A DNA stretch of 64,000 nucleotides from Piscinibacter gummiphilus (GTDB lineage: Bacteria; Pseudomonadota; Gammaproteobacteria; Burkholderiales; Burkholderiaceae_C). Below, in pieces: positions 44,881 to 55,786 of this stretch. The notes under the pieces were generated by a model. It was not told the DNA's origin and did not search any database. It saw only the letters and a program-made list of their open reading frames with translations. The DNA lies in assembly GCF_032681285.1 (NCBI RefSeq), contig NZ_CP136336.1, forward strand, positions 5,319,001 to 5,383,000, written 5' to 3'. The position numbers were made by a program, and so were the translations under genes. How positions within the stretch are numbered: the stretch's first letter is position 1; each line of letters starts with the position of its first letter.

Positions 44881-44919
44881 GCCCCCAAGGGGCGCCGCCT
44901 GGCGGCCCGGCAAAGCCGG
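44881..44919. repeat. Three stacked short hairpins inside the pmd operon
   Basis: Three GC-rich hairpins follow one another almost without spacing: GCCCC-CAA-GGGGC (44881-44893), GCCGCC-T-GGCGGC (44894-44906) and CCGGC-AAA-GCCGG (44907-44919). They fill most of the gap between pmdF and the following oxidoreductase gene. Similar intergenic sequences occur repeatedly in Burkholderiales genomes by my recollection. Here they could protect mRNA ends or dampen downstream expression. Confidence 0.6.
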
Positions 44920-44972
44920 CTCCGCGGGCGTAGCTCGATCAACGCTTCGCTTCGCTCGCTAAGGAGAACCGG

Positions 44973-45896
44973 ATGAACACCAACCCGAAGCTCTGGCACA
45001 TCGGCCTCGTCGGCTATGGCGAGGTCGGCCGCATCCTGGCCGAAGACCTGCGCCAGCTCGGCGTGAAGGTCAGTGCGCATGATTTGAAGCTGAAGAGCGA
45101 AGCCGGCTCGCCCTTGCGCCAGCACGCGGCCATCCACGGTGTCACGCTGCACGAGTCGCACGCTGAGCTCGCGGAGAACGCCGACTTCATCATCAGTGCC
45201 GTCACCGCGAGCCAGGCCGTGCCGGTGGCCGAAGCGTGTGCGCCGTCGATCCGCCCGAGCGCCTTCTTCCTCGACTTCAACTCTGCCTCGCCCGGCGCCA
45301 AGATCCGCGCGGCCGACATCGTCAACCGCAATGGCGGCCGGTACGTCGAAGGCGCGGTGATGACCTCCATCCCGCCCTACCGCATCAAGGTGCCGCTGCT
45401 GCTCGGCGGCCCCGACGCCAACGCGCTGATGCCGCTCCTCAACGCCCTCGGCTTCGACAGCAAGGTCACGAGCGAGAAGCTCGGCGTGGCCTCGGCCACC
45501 AAGATGTGCCGCAGCATCATGATCAAGGGCCTGGAGGCGATGGTGATCGAGAGCTTCACCACCGCGCGTGCCTACGGCGTGGAAGACGCGGTGATCGCGT
45601 CGCTCCACGAGACCTTCCCCGGTGTCGACTGGGAGAAGCAAGGCGCCTATTTCTTCCAGCGGGTGATCGAGCACGGCCGCCGTCGCAGCGAAGAGGTGCG
45701 CGAGGTGGCGCAGACAGTGCGCGAAATCGGCCTTGAGCCCTGGTCGGCAAGCGGCACCGCCGAGCGCCAGGCCTGGGTTGCCGACCTGGCCGACGCGGGC
45801 CTCTTCGGCCCCAAGGGCACGAAGGAATTCGCCCGCAGCGCCGACTGGCGCACCGAAGCCGATCGCCTGCTCGCCCAATTCAAACCCATCGACTGA
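44973..45896 (+). CDS. NAD(P)-dependent 6PGDH-type oxidoreductase (DUF1932-like)
   Basis: The 307-residue protein has an N-terminal NAD(P)-binding fold (IGLVGYGEVGRILAEDL), the beta-hydroxyacid dehydrogenase-like DFNSASPGAK and a helical C-terminal domain with the likely catalytic Lys in KMCRSIMIKGLEAM, like the DUF1932 subgroup. It sits between pmdF and pmdD, where the classical pmd operon has no such gene. It may reduce or oxidise a pathway-related hydroxy acid; the substrate is unknown. AAGGAGA at 44961-44967 is the ribosome site. The next gene starts 4 bp later. Confidence 0.82.
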   Translation: MNTNPKLWHIGLVGYGEVGRILAEDLRQLGVKVSAHDLKLKSEAGSPLRQHAAIHGVTLHESHAELAENADFIISAVTASQAVPVAEACAPSIRPSAFFLDFNSASPGAKIRAADIVNRNGGRYVEGAVMTSIPPYRIKVPLLLGGPDANALMPLLNALGFDSKVTSEKLGVASATKMCRSIMIKGLEAMVIESFTTARAYGVEDAVIASLHETFPGVDWEKQGAYFFQRVIEHGRRRSEEVREVAQTVREIGLEPWSASGTAERQAWVADLADAGLFGPKGTKEFARSADWRTEADRLLAQFKPID

Positions 45897-45900
45897 CAAC

Positions 45901-46818
45901 ATGAGTTTCGAGAAGACCCCTGGCTGGCTCGACTGGTACGCCGGCCCGAGCAAACCCGCCTTCACGCTGCCCGCAGGCGCGGTCGATGCCCACTGCCACG
46001 TGTTCGGCCCCGGCCATGAATTCCCCTACGCGCCCGAGCGCAAGTACACGCCTTGCGATGCGTCAAAGCATCAGCTCTATGCCTTGCGCGACCATCTGGG
46101 CTTCGATCGCAACGTGGTCGTGCAGGCCACCTGCCACGGGGCCGACAACCGCGCGATGGTCGATGCGCTCGTCCATTCGAAAGGCAAGGCGCGTGGTGTC
46201 GCGACGGTCAAACGTTCGGTGACCGACGACGAACTGAAGGCGATGAACGAAGCCGGCGTGCGCGGCGTGCGCTTCAACTTCGTCAAGCGCCTGGTCGACT
46301 TCACGCCGAAGGACGAGTTGATGGAGATCGCCTCGCGCATCGCCCCGCTGGGCTGGCACGTGGTGATCTATTTCGAGGCGGTGGACCTGCCGGAGCTGTG
46401 GGATTTCTTCACCGCCCTGCCGACCACCGTGGTGGTGGACCACATGGGCCGGCCCGACGTCACCAAGCCGGTCGACGGGCCGGAGTTCGAGTTGTTCGTG
46501 AAGTTCATGCGCGAGTACCCCAACGTGTGGAGCAAGGTGAGCTGCCCCGAGCGCCTGTCGGTGTCGGGCCCGCCGGCCTTGAACGGCGAACGCAATGCGT
46601 ACCGCGACGTGATCCCCTTCGCCCGCCGCATCGTCGACACCTTCCCCGACCGTGTGCTGTGGGGCACCGACTGGCCGCACCCCAACCTCAAGAACCACAT
46701 GCCCGACGACGGCCTGCTGGTCGACTTCATCCCGCACATCGCCACGACGGCCGAGTTGCAGAAGAAGCTGCTGGTCGACAACCCGATGCGGCTCTACTGG
46801 CCGGAAGAAGCCCGCTGA
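45901..46818 (+). CDS. pmdD: 2-pyrone-4,6-dicarboxylate lactonase (LigI/PmdD)
   Basis: The 305-residue amidohydrolase opens the ring of 2-pyrone-4,6-dicarboxylate to 4-oxalomesaconate. Features match LigI: AVDAHCHVFGPGHEFPY near the N terminus, GVRFNFVKRLVD, a His in VVDHMGRPDV and the metal/catalytic GTDWPHPN near the C terminus. LigI-type enzymes are unusual amidohydrolases that work without a metal. Position between the pmdF side and the dioxygenase genes matches Comamonas pmdEFDABC. It is followed 25 bp later by the tannase-family gene. Confidence 0.92.
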   Translation: MSFEKTPGWLDWYAGPSKPAFTLPAGAVDAHCHVFGPGHEFPYAPERKYTPCDASKHQLYALRDHLGFDRNVVVQATCHGADNRAMVDALVHSKGKARGVATVKRSVTDDELKAMNEAGVRGVRFNFVKRLVDFTPKDELMEIASRIAPLGWHVVIYFEAVDLPELWDFFTALPTTVVVDHMGRPDVTKPVDGPEFELFVKFMREYPNVWSKVSCPERLSVSGPPALNGERNAYRDVIPFARRIVDTFPDRVLWGTDWPHPNLKNHMPDDGLLVDFIPHIATTAELQKKLLVDNPMRLYWPEEAR

Positions 46819-46843
46819 AGCGTCAACCGCCGCAGGAGACGAC

Positions 46844-48517
46844 ATGACCCGAGCGCTGATCTGCATGGCCCTCGCCACCACGCTGGCGGGATGTGCGTCG
46901 ACGGGCGTGCTGACCGCGGCAGACCCGAAGGCGGGCTGCGCGTCGCTCAACGGCACCACCGTCACCGCTGACCTGATCGGCCTGCCGAGCGGCACCGCAC
47001 GCGTGACCTCGGCCGCCTGGGTCTCGGCCAGCAAGCTCAGCGTGGCCGAGCGCGGCCCCACGCCGGCGGCCACCATCACGCCGGCCATGCCCGACCACTG
47101 CCGCCTGCTCGGCAGCATCGCCCCACTCGACCCGGCGGCGCCGCCCATCCATTTCCAGCTCAACCTCCCCGAGCGCTGGAACGGCCGCTCGGTGCAATAC
47201 GGGGGCGGCGGCTTCAACGGCACGCTGATCACCGGCCTCTCGCTGCTGCCCGCCGCCCGCTTCGACGAAGCCGCGCCGCTCGCGCGCGGCTACGCCACCT
47301 ACGGCACCGACTCGGGCCACCAGACGCAGGCTGGCCAGCCGCCGCAGGCCTTCGCGCTCAACGACGAGGCACTCGTCAACTTCGCGCACGCGTCGTACAA
47401 GAAGGTGCGCGACGTCGCCGTGGCGCTGATGCAGTCGGCCTACGGGCGTGGCCCGAGCCGGCTCTACTTCGTCGGCAGCTCCGAGGGCGGGCGCGAAGGT
47501 CTGACGATGGCCCAGCGTTACCCCGAGGCCTTCGACGGCATCTTCAGCCGCGTGCCGGTGATCCACTGGACAGGGCTGCAACACGCCGGACTTCGCGACG
47601 GGCTGGCGACGATGGGCGAGGGCTGGATCCGCCCGCCGCAGGTGAAGCTGGTGCACGACGCAGTGCTCGCCGCCTGCGACGCGCTCGACGGCGTGGCCGA
47701 CGGCCTCGTGAGCGACCCGGTGGCCTGCAAGATGCGCTTCAAGGTCGAATCGCTGCGTTGCACCGGCGCACCGAGCGACACCTGCCTGTCCGCCGCGCAG
47801 GTGCAGTCGGTGAAGGTGCTCAACTCACCGCTGCGCTTCGACTTCGACCTCGCCCACGGCCTGCGCGAGTACCCCGGCCGCGGCCCGAGCGGCGAAGCCC
47901 TCGCCTCCTACGGCCCCACCGGCGGCTGGACGACCTGGTGGCTGGGCAGCACGCCGCCCTCGCTGCCGCCGCAGCAGAGCAACAGCATCGCTTGGTACTA
48001 CGGTGCCGGCGCCATTCAATACTTCTACGCACGCGACCCGGCCTACGACCTGCTGAGCTACAAACCCGCGGACCACGAGAAGCGCATCCGCGAGGTCTCG
48101 GCACTGATGGACTCGACCAACCCCGACCTGAGCGCCTTCCGCGCGCGCGGCGGCAAGCTCATCGTGCTGGAGAACATGGCCGACTACGCGCAGAGCCCGT
48201 ATGCCGGCATCGCCTACCACCAGGCCGTGGTGCAGGCGATGGGGCAGCCGGCGGTCGACAGCTTCTTCCACCTCTACACCGCGCCCAACGTCGACCACGT
48301 GGGCACCGGCGGGCCCGCCAACGTCGACATGCTGGGCGCGCTGGCCGACTGGGTGGAACGTGGCCAGGTGCCCGCCAGGCTGCAGCTGGTGGAGCAAAGT
48401 GCCAAGCTGCCCTTCACCGTGTCTCGCTCACGCCCGCTGTGCCGCTGGCCGCTGGTGCCGCGCTACCTCGGCAGCGGCAACGTCAATGCCGCCACCAGCT
48501 TCGAATGCCGTCCTTGA
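46844..48517 (+). CDS. Tannase/feruloyl-esterase-family lipoprotein lacking the active-site disulfide
   Basis: The 557-residue protein has a lipoprotein-type signal (ALATTLAGC) and a tannase-family (PF07519) fold, the family that includes feruloyl esterases and MHETase. The nucleophile elbow is GSSEGG (Ser213), the acid is probably Asp447 in MADYAQSP and the base His485 in NVDHVG. The usual CS-D-HC motif needs Cys before the Ser and after the His; here both are replaced (Ser212 and Val486). Other family features remain: the calcium-site CDALDGVADG and several Cys pairs. Its place inside the pmd operon suggests it releases protocatechuate, gallate or similar acids from esters. Confidence 0.87.
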   Translation: MTRALICMALATTLAGCASTGVLTAADPKAGCASLNGTTVTADLIGLPSGTARVTSAAWVSASKLSVAERGPTPAATITPAMPDHCRLLGSIAPLDPAAPPIHFQLNLPERWNGRSVQYGGGGFNGTLITGLSLLPAARFDEAAPLARGYATYGTDSGHQTQAGQPPQAFALNDEALVNFAHASYKKVRDVAVALMQSAYGRGPSRLYFVGSSEGGREGLTMAQRYPEAFDGIFSRVPVIHWTGLQHAGLRDGLATMGEGWIRPPQVKLVHDAVLAACDALDGVADGLVSDPVACKMRFKVESLRCTGAPSDTCLSAAQVQSVKVLNSPLRFDFDLAHGLREYPGRGPSGEALASYGPTGGWTTWWLGSTPPSLPPQQSNSIAWYYGAGAIQYFYARDPAYDLLSYKPADHEKRIREVSALMDSTNPDLSAFRARGGKLIVLENMADYAQSPYAGIAYHQAVVQAMGQPAVDSFFHLYTAPNVDHVGTGGPANVDMLGALADWVERGQVPARLQLVEQSAKLPFTVSRSRPLCRWPLVPRYLGSGNVNAATSFECRP

Positions 48518-48530
48518 AAGGGCCTCCTCC

Positions 48531-48968
48531 ATGCCGCTCGCCAAACCCTACCTCGACATCCCCGGCACGACGATCTTCGATGCCGAACAGTCCCGCAAGG
48601 GCTTCCACCTCAACCAGTTCTGCATGTCGCTGATGAAGGCCGCCAACCGCGAGCGCTTCAAGGCCAACGAGCGCGCCTACCTCGACGAGTGGCCCATGAG
48701 CGAAGAGCAAAAGCAGGCCGTGCTCGCACGCGACCTCAACCGCTGCATCGCGCTCGGCGGCAACATCTACTTCCTCGCCAAGATCGGCGCGACCGACGGC
48801 AAGAGCTTCCAGCAGATGGCGGGCAGCATGACCGGCATGACCGAAGACGAGTACCGCAACATGATGATCGCCGGCGGCCGCTCAGCCGAAGGCAACCGCA
48901 AGCTCGGCGAAGACGGCGACGCACAACCCCACCGCCAGCCGCAAGGCGCTGTCGGCAAAACGAAGTGA
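48531..48968 (+). CDS. pmdA: Protocatechuate 4,5-dioxygenase alpha subunit (LigA/PmdA)
   Basis: The 145-residue alpha subunit caps the active site of the extradiol dioxygenase. It has the LigA pattern YLDIPGTTIFDAEQSRKG, then LNQFCMSLMKAANRERF and LARDLNRCIALGGNIYFLAK, ending in a helical part with MTEDEYRNMM. Size matches known LigA/PmdA. It is 13 bp after the esterase gene and 6 bp before the beta subunit gene. Confidence 0.95.
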   Translation: MPLAKPYLDIPGTTIFDAEQSRKGFHLNQFCMSLMKAANRERFKANERAYLDEWPMSEEQKQAVLARDLNRCIALGGNIYFLAKIGATDGKSFQQMAGSMTGMTEDEYRNMMIAGGRSAEGNRKLGEDGDAQPHRQPQGAVGKTK

Positions 48969-50756
<1,788 letters not shown>

Positions 50757-50764
<8 letters not shown>

Positions 50765-51836
50765 TCGCCATCGCTTTCTTCAATACCCGGGCGTAGTTGC
50801 CGATGCAGATGTTGTGCAGCGCCGCCTCGGGCAACCCGCGCTTGGCCAGGTTTTCCACCACCTCGCGCAGGTCAGTGTAGTGCGTGAGCACGGGGTTGCG
50901 GCCAGCGCCGTCCATGTCGGTGCCGAAGGCCACGGCCTCGGGCCCGAGCAGGTCGACCATGCGCATGATCTCGTTGGCATAGGAGCGCACGCTATGCAGC
51001 GGGTACCCCGAATCGGACGGCACGCTCACGCTCCACAGCCCCACGATGCCGCCGCGCGCCGCGATGCGCCTGGCCTGCTGCGGCGACAGCGAGCGCGCGA
51101 GGTAGGCGCTGTCTTTCCAGCTGCCGCCGCGGCGGCTCACCCACGAATGCGACCAGATCATGGTCGCGTCGGATGCGGCCAAGGCAGCGTCGACGAACTC
51201 GGGCGTGGAATGCGCCAGGTCGACGAGGATGCCCAGCCGCTTGCATTCCTGGATCACCTGCAGCGCCGCCGGCGGCATGCCGTGGTGGTGCGGCGGCTCT
51301 GTCTGCAGGTCGCCAAGCGGCGACTCGATGTAGTGCACCAGCTGCAGATGGCGCAGCCCCATCGCGTGCGCCAGCGCCACACGTTCCGGCCGGCCTTCGA
51401 GGAAATTGGCCGACTCCGAGGCCATGACCACGTGCACCTTCCCCGCGAGGGCGGCGTCGACATCGGCCGGCACCAGCACCTTGGGCAGGTCCCACTGCTT
51501 CAAGGCAGGGTCGTAGCGCTCGGCCACCATCTTCTGGAAGCTCGCCCACAGCGCACCCGGCGCCGGCGCCCCCGTCTGCTTGATGCCGTGGGGCGTGGCC
51601 TTGATCCAGTGGATGTCGTCGACGAGGGTCCAGGCCATGAGCGTGGTGCCCGTCTCGGCCAGATGCTTGGGCAGGTCGAACTCCAGCGGGTTCTTGCGCA
51701 TCATGGCGATGTGCGAATGTGTGTCGCCGATGGGCGTTCGCGCGCCGGTGGGTGGTGCACCGGCCGATGCCGGCAGGAGCCAGCTGCCCAGGGCCCACAA
51801 GCCAAGACCGCGACGCGAGATGGATGTTGTGTGCAT
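50757..51836 (-). CDS. Exported membrane-dipeptidase-family hydrolase
   Basis: The 359-residue protein begins with a twin-arginine-like export signal (SISRRGLGLWALGSWLLPASAGA). Its metallo-dipeptidase (peptidase M19) domain has metal-ligand candidates in IGDTHSHIAMM, Glu in VMASESANF, His in ILVDLAHSTPEF and WSHSWVSRR, and Asp in FGTDMDGAG. Natural substrates are dipeptides or related amides. It is convergent with pmdC and divergent from an aldo/keto reductase, and is not part of the pmd operon. The start is the MHTTSISRRG Met. Confidence 0.87.
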
Positions 51837-51895
51837 GACGCTCCCCTGTTGGTCGCCGCAATGTACTGTTGCCCATCCCTGACCCGGTATTCCCC

Positions 51896-52894
51896 ATGAC
51901 CCTGAAACAACGCCCCCTCGGCCCTTTCCAGGTCTCGGCCCTCGGCCTGGGCTGCATGAACCTGAGCCATGCCTACGGCGCGCCGCCTTCGAGGCAGGAC
52001 GCCGTGGCCCTGTTGCTGCGCGCACTCGACCTCGGCGTCACGCTCTTCGACACCGCAGCGCTCTACGGCTTCGGCCTCAACGAGACGCTGCTCGGCGAGG
52101 TGCTCAGCGCGCACCGCTCGAAGTTCACCCTCGCGAGCAAGGGCGGCCTGCACGGCAACGCCGAAGGCAAACGTGTGGTCGACGGCCGGCCCGAGACGAT
52201 CAAGTGGAGCTGCGAGCAAAGCCTCAAGCGCCTGCGCACCGACGTGATCGACCTCTACTACCTGCACCGCTGGGACAAGCGGGTGCCCATCGAAGACAGC
52301 GCGGGCGCCATGGCCGACCTGGTGCGAGAGGGCAAGGTGCGCACGATCGGCCTGTCGGAAGTGTCGGCGGCGACGATCCAGCGCGCCCACGCGGTGCACC
52401 CGATCGCCGCGGTGCAGACCGAGTACTCGCTGTGGACACGCAACCCCGAGATCGCCGTGCTCGATGCCTGCCGCGAGATCGGCGCCGCGTTCGTCGCCTT
52501 CAGCCCGCTCGCGCGCGGCTTCCTCACCGGCACGCTGCGCGACGTGACAGGCTTGGGCGAGCGCGACATCCGCAAGACCATGCCGCGTTTCTCGCCCGAG
52601 ACCTACGCGGCCAACCTGAGGCTGCTCGATGGCTACGCGGCCATCGCGGCAAGTGTGGGCTGCACACCGTCGCAGCTGGCACTGGCCTGGCTGCTGCACA
52701 AGGCAGACCACATCATCCCGATCCCCGGCACCCGCAGCATCGCGCACCTGGAAGACGACGTCGCAGCCGATGCGGTCAAGCTCGATTCCGGCGTGATGCA
52801 GCAGCTCGATGCGCTCATCAACCGGCACACCGTCACCGGCCCGCGCTACGACGCGATGGCCCAGGCCGGCGTCGACACCGAAGAGTTCGCATGA
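51896..52894 (+). CDS. Aldo/keto reductase
   Basis: The 332-residue NADPH-dependent reductase has the catalytic tetrad in view: Asp in LFDTAALYGFG, Tyr in AALYG, Lys in TLASKGG and His in YYLHRWD. The opening VSALGLGCMNLSHAYGAP and the C-terminal cofactor segment IPIPGTRSIAHLEDD are typical of the AKR family. The substrate is unknown. Its stop overlaps the ATG of the next gene (ATGA). Confidence 0.92.
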   Translation: MTLKQRPLGPFQVSALGLGCMNLSHAYGAPPSRQDAVALLLRALDLGVTLFDTAALYGFGLNETLLGEVLSAHRSKFTLASKGGLHGNAEGKRVVDGRPETIKWSCEQSLKRLRTDVIDLYYLHRWDKRVPIEDSAGAMADLVREGKVRTIGLSEVSAATIQRAHAVHPIAAVQTEYSLWTRNPEIAVLDACREIGAAFVAFSPLARGFLTGTLRDVTGLGERDIRKTMPRFSPETYAANLRLLDGYAAIAASVGCTPSQLALAWLLHKADHIIPIPGTRSIAHLEDDVAADAVKLDSGVMQQLDALINRHTVTGPRYDAMAQAGVDTEEFA

Positions 52895-53601
52895 GCAAGA
52901 CACCACTCGTGTTGCTCCCCGGCCTGCTGTGCGACCACGCCGTGTGGGCACCGCAGATCGAGGCGCTCGGTGAGCGCGTCGACGCCTACGTGGTGCACTA
53001 CGGCGAACGCGACAGCCTCGTCGCGATGGCGCAGCATGTGCTCGACACCGCACCCGCCCCCCGCTTCGCACTCGCCGGCCACTCGATGGGCGGCCGCGTC
53101 GCTTTCGAGGTGTGGCGCCTCGCGCCCGAGCGGGTGACGCAGCTGGCGCTGCTCGACACTTCCTACCACCCCCTCGCGGCAGGCGAGGCTGGCGAGAACG
53201 AAAAGCTCGGCCGCTACACCCTGCTGGAGAAGGCGCAACGCGAGGGCATGCGTGCCATGGCCGACGAGTGGGCGCGTGGCATGGTGCACGAGAGCCGCAT
53301 CGGCGGGCCGGTCTTCGAGGCCGTGCTCGACATGTTCGGGCGCAGCTCGCCCGCGGTCTTCGCGGCGCAGATCAAGGCCCTGCTCGACCGGCCCGATGCC
53401 GACCCGCTGCTGCCCACCATCACCTGCCCCACGCTCGTGCTGTGCGGCCGCGAAGACATGTGGAGCAACCCCGCACGCCACCAGCACCTGCACGCGCGCA
53501 TCGCCGGCTCGACGCTCGTCGTGGTCGAACGTTGCGGCCACATGAGCACGATGGAGCAGCCCGAGGCGGTCACGCACGCGCTTCGGCAGTGGCTCGGCTG
53601 A
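52891..53601 (+). CDS. Alpha/beta hydrolase
   Basis: The 236-residue cytoplasmic hydrolase has the oxyanion region LLPGLLCDHAVW, nucleophile elbow GHSMGG (Ser about 58), an Asp in LCGREDMWSNP and His in ERCGHMSTMEQP. It resembles the small esterases found next to reductases. It is translationally coupled to the aldo/keto reductase. The substrate is unknown. The 185 bp after it contain a small dyad CCCTGA/TCAGGG (53725-53742) and are AT-richer, a likely promoter zone for the next gene. Confidence 0.9.
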   Translation: MSKTPLVLLPGLLCDHAVWAPQIEALGERVDAYVVHYGERDSLVAMAQHVLDTAPAPRFALAGHSMGGRVAFEVWRLAPERVTQLALLDTSYHPLAAGEAGENEKLGRYTLLEKAQREGMRAMADEWARGMVHESRIGGPVFEAVLDMFGRSSPAVFAAQIKALLDRPDADPLLPTITCPTLVLCGREDMWSNPARHQHLHARIAGSTLVVVERCGHMSTMEQPEAVTHALRQWLG

Positions 53602-53786
53602 GCGTGTTGACCACGGCGCCCCTCGTCGTTTACCCGTAGCTGAATCCTTTCATCGGGCGCGAGTGACCCTGCGTCGCAAGAAGCTTCAAGAAGAAATCGC
53701 ACACGAGTGCAATATTCCGCGCCACCCTGAAGTACCTCAGGGCAACAAGGGCGCGGCACACACGCCCCCATGACAAGGAGACAGAG

Positions 53787-54647
53787 ATGTCGTCACGCTT
53801 CATCCGGGCCATCGCGCTCACCGCCACCACGCTGCTGCTGGGCTCGGCCGCCTGGGCCGGCAACTTCACCAGCTCCTACTCGGCTGGCCTCTCCAGCTAC
53901 TCGATCAAGGGCACGGAGCCTGCCTCGGGCAAGCACCCGGTCTTCATCTACACGGTGGGCACCACCGAGAACTACGACAACGCCCAGGCCATGGGCGCCG
54001 TGGCCGAGATGGCCGCCAAGGGCTTCGTCGCCGCCGCGGTGGAATACGACAGCGGCCTCTTCGGGACCTGCTCGCAGATCCTCTCGAAGGCCCGCTACAT
54101 CTACAACAGCGGCTCCAGCAGCAGCGCGGTCTCGAAGCTGTGCGCCCGCGCCACCGCCGACTGCTCCAAGGGTGTGGTCGTGGCCGGCTTCAGCCAGGGC
54201 TCGGTGATCGCGATCAACGCGAAGAACTACGACAGCCGCGTGCGCGCTGCCTACGGCATGGGCGCCCACAACCTGTACACCACGTACATCATGAATTCGT
54301 GCATGAACGCCGGCAACTACACGATCAGCAAGAACAACGTGCGCATCGTCAACGGCCAGAGCGACGCCTTCCCGGGCGGCACCGCGACCACCGTGCGCTC
54401 GTCGTCTGAAGCCGTCGCCGGCAAGACCTGCGGCTCGTTGGCGTACGAGTGCCTGAACACCAACGGCAGCGGCTGGATCATGATCCGCGACAGCGCGGTG
54501 GGCGACGGCTCGGCCGACCACTGCTACCAGCGTGTCGGCGGCTGCCTCGGCCTGCAGAGCACCACCGACAACACCTGGCGCAACGGCACCACCAACTGGG
54601 GCCTGAAGGCCAACCTCAACTGGCTGAACGGCTTCGTCACGCACTGA
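53787..54647 (+). CDS. Secreted alpha/beta hydrolase, paralogue 1
   Basis: The 286-residue protein has a signal peptide ending in SAAWA and a mature alpha/beta-hydrolase domain. The nucleophile elbow is GFSQG, a probable acid is in RIVNGQSDAFPGG and a probable base in DGSADHCYQRVGGC. Eight or more Cys in the mature part point to disulfides in an exported enzyme. It is paralogous to the gene at 55787 and separated from it by a lipase-foldase-like gene, suggesting these are the foldase's clients. The sequence does not match the classical LipA family or PETase. The substrate is unknown. AAGGAGA at 53774-53780 is the ribosome site. Confidence 0.8.
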   Translation: MSSRFIRAIALTATTLLLGSAAWAGNFTSSYSAGLSSYSIKGTEPASGKHPVFIYTVGTTENYDNAQAMGAVAEMAAKGFVAAAVEYDSGLFGTCSQILSKARYIYNSGSSSSAVSKLCARATADCSKGVVVAGFSQGSVIAINAKNYDSRVRAAYGMGAHNLYTTYIMNSCMNAGNYTISKNNVRIVNGQSDAFPGGTATTVRSSSEAVAGKTCGSLAYECLNTNGSGWIMIRDSAVGDGSADHCYQRVGGCLGLQSTTDNTWRNGTTNWGLKANLNWLNGFVTH

Positions 54648-54667
54648 GCGTGACGCTGTCGTGATGC

Positions 54668-54697
54668 GCGCTGCGGCCTCGCAAGGGGCCGCAGCGC
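54668..54697. terminator. Strong hairpin between hydrolase 1 and the foldase-like gene
   Basis: GCGCTGCGGCC (54668-54678) pairs perfectly with GGCCGCAGCGC (54687-54697), an 11-bp stem with an 8-base loop. It follows the hydrolase stop by 20 bp. There is no T-run, so it may be an attenuator or mRNA-end stabiliser that lets the foldase be made at lower level than its client, rather than a full terminator. Confidence 0.45.
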
Positions 54698-54731
54698 ACA
54701 CGCTCTCATCCCACCGAGAAAAGGCCCGCCC

Positions 54732-55736
54732 GTGGCTGCCTTCTCCACCCCGTTCTGGTCGGCCGTGACCGGCGTGGCCGTGCTGGCCGCCGGCGTGGCC
54801 TACCTCGCGCGCCCATCCGACGACGCGCCCACGTCGGCCCATTCCTTGAGCGGCCTGCCCGACCGCAGCGCGCGGCTGGCCGACGTGGTGCTGCCGCCTG
54901 AAGCCGACGACACACCGGCACTGCGCGCCACCACCACCCTGCCGGCGGCCAGCCCCTTCACCGTCGACCACCTTGGCCGCCTGGTCGTCAGCGCCAGGAC
55001 GCTGCCGGTGCTCGAGAGCTGGCTGGCCCTCGTGCCGCGCGGCCAGCCCCTCACACCGATCGAAGCACGCCTGCGCGCCGAACTGCCGCCGCTGGCCGCC
55101 GAGCGCGCATGGCCGCTGCTCAAAAGTTATGCGGCCTACCGCGACGCCGAGCGCGAGATGCTGTGCGCGCTGAAGGCGCAAGGCACGGTCGCGGCACGCG
55201 AGCTGCTCGACAGGACGATGGCGCTTCGCCGCCGCCACTTCGACACGGTGACGGTGCAGGAACTCTTCGGCGTGCAGGAAGCCCGTGCGCTCTACGCCAG
55301 CGAGGTCGCGCGCATCTTTGCCGACAAGACGCTCAATGAAGCGCAACAGGCCCAACGCCTTATGGCCTTGCGCATGAGCCTGCCGCCCGAGGTGGCCGCG
55401 CAGGAATTCGGCGGCACCGAGTTCTCGCTCGCGATGGAGCGCATCGCCGCGCAGATGCGCGAGGAAGGCGAGAACGACGACGAGGTGGTGTTCCGCCGCA
55501 AGCAGTTCGTCGAGGTCGAGGGCGCGAAGTCGCTGGTTGAACTCGAACGCGAGCAGGCCGAGACACAACGCCAGGCCTGGGAGCTTCGCCACCCCGCCTT
55601 CGTGCGCCAGCGCGAGGCACTCCTCGCCGCGCACGAGTTCGACTCGCCCGAACGCCAGGCGCTGCTCGACGAGCTGCTGCAACAGCACTTCAAGGGCGAG
55701 CAGCTGACCGAGGCGCGCCGCCTCGGCCTGCGCTGA
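54732..55736 (+). CDS. Lipase-chaperone (Lif/LimA)-like membrane foldase
   Basis: The 334-residue protein has an N-terminal membrane helix (VTGVAVLAAGVAYLA), a Pro/Ala-rich linker and two helical mini-domains like lipase-specific foldases. The first contains FTVDHLGRLVVSARTLPVLE; the second contains FDTVTVQELFGVQEARALYA, then LNEAQQAQRLMALRMSLPPE. The classical Lif signature RxxFDY(F/C)LSAxGE is degenerate here (RTLPVLESWLAL). It starts with GTG. Lying between two secreted hydrolases, it probably folds them in the periplasm before type II secretion. Confidence 0.75.
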   Translation: MAAFSTPFWSAVTGVAVLAAGVAYLARPSDDAPTSAHSLSGLPDRSARLADVVLPPEADDTPALRATTTLPAASPFTVDHLGRLVVSARTLPVLESWLALVPRGQPLTPIEARLRAELPPLAAERAWPLLKSYAAYRDAEREMLCALKAQGTVAARELLDRTMALRRRHFDTVTVQELFGVQEARALYASEVARIFADKTLNEAQQAQRLMALRMSLPPEVAAQEFGGTEFSLAMERIAAQMREEGENDDEVVFRRKQFVEVEGAKSLVELEREQAETQRQAWELRHPAFVRQREALLAAHEFDSPERQALLDELLQQHFKGEQLTEARRLGLR

Positions 55737-55786
55737 ACGCACCTCACCGATCCCCCGTTCGACAACACAACCCCAGGAGACCAGAA

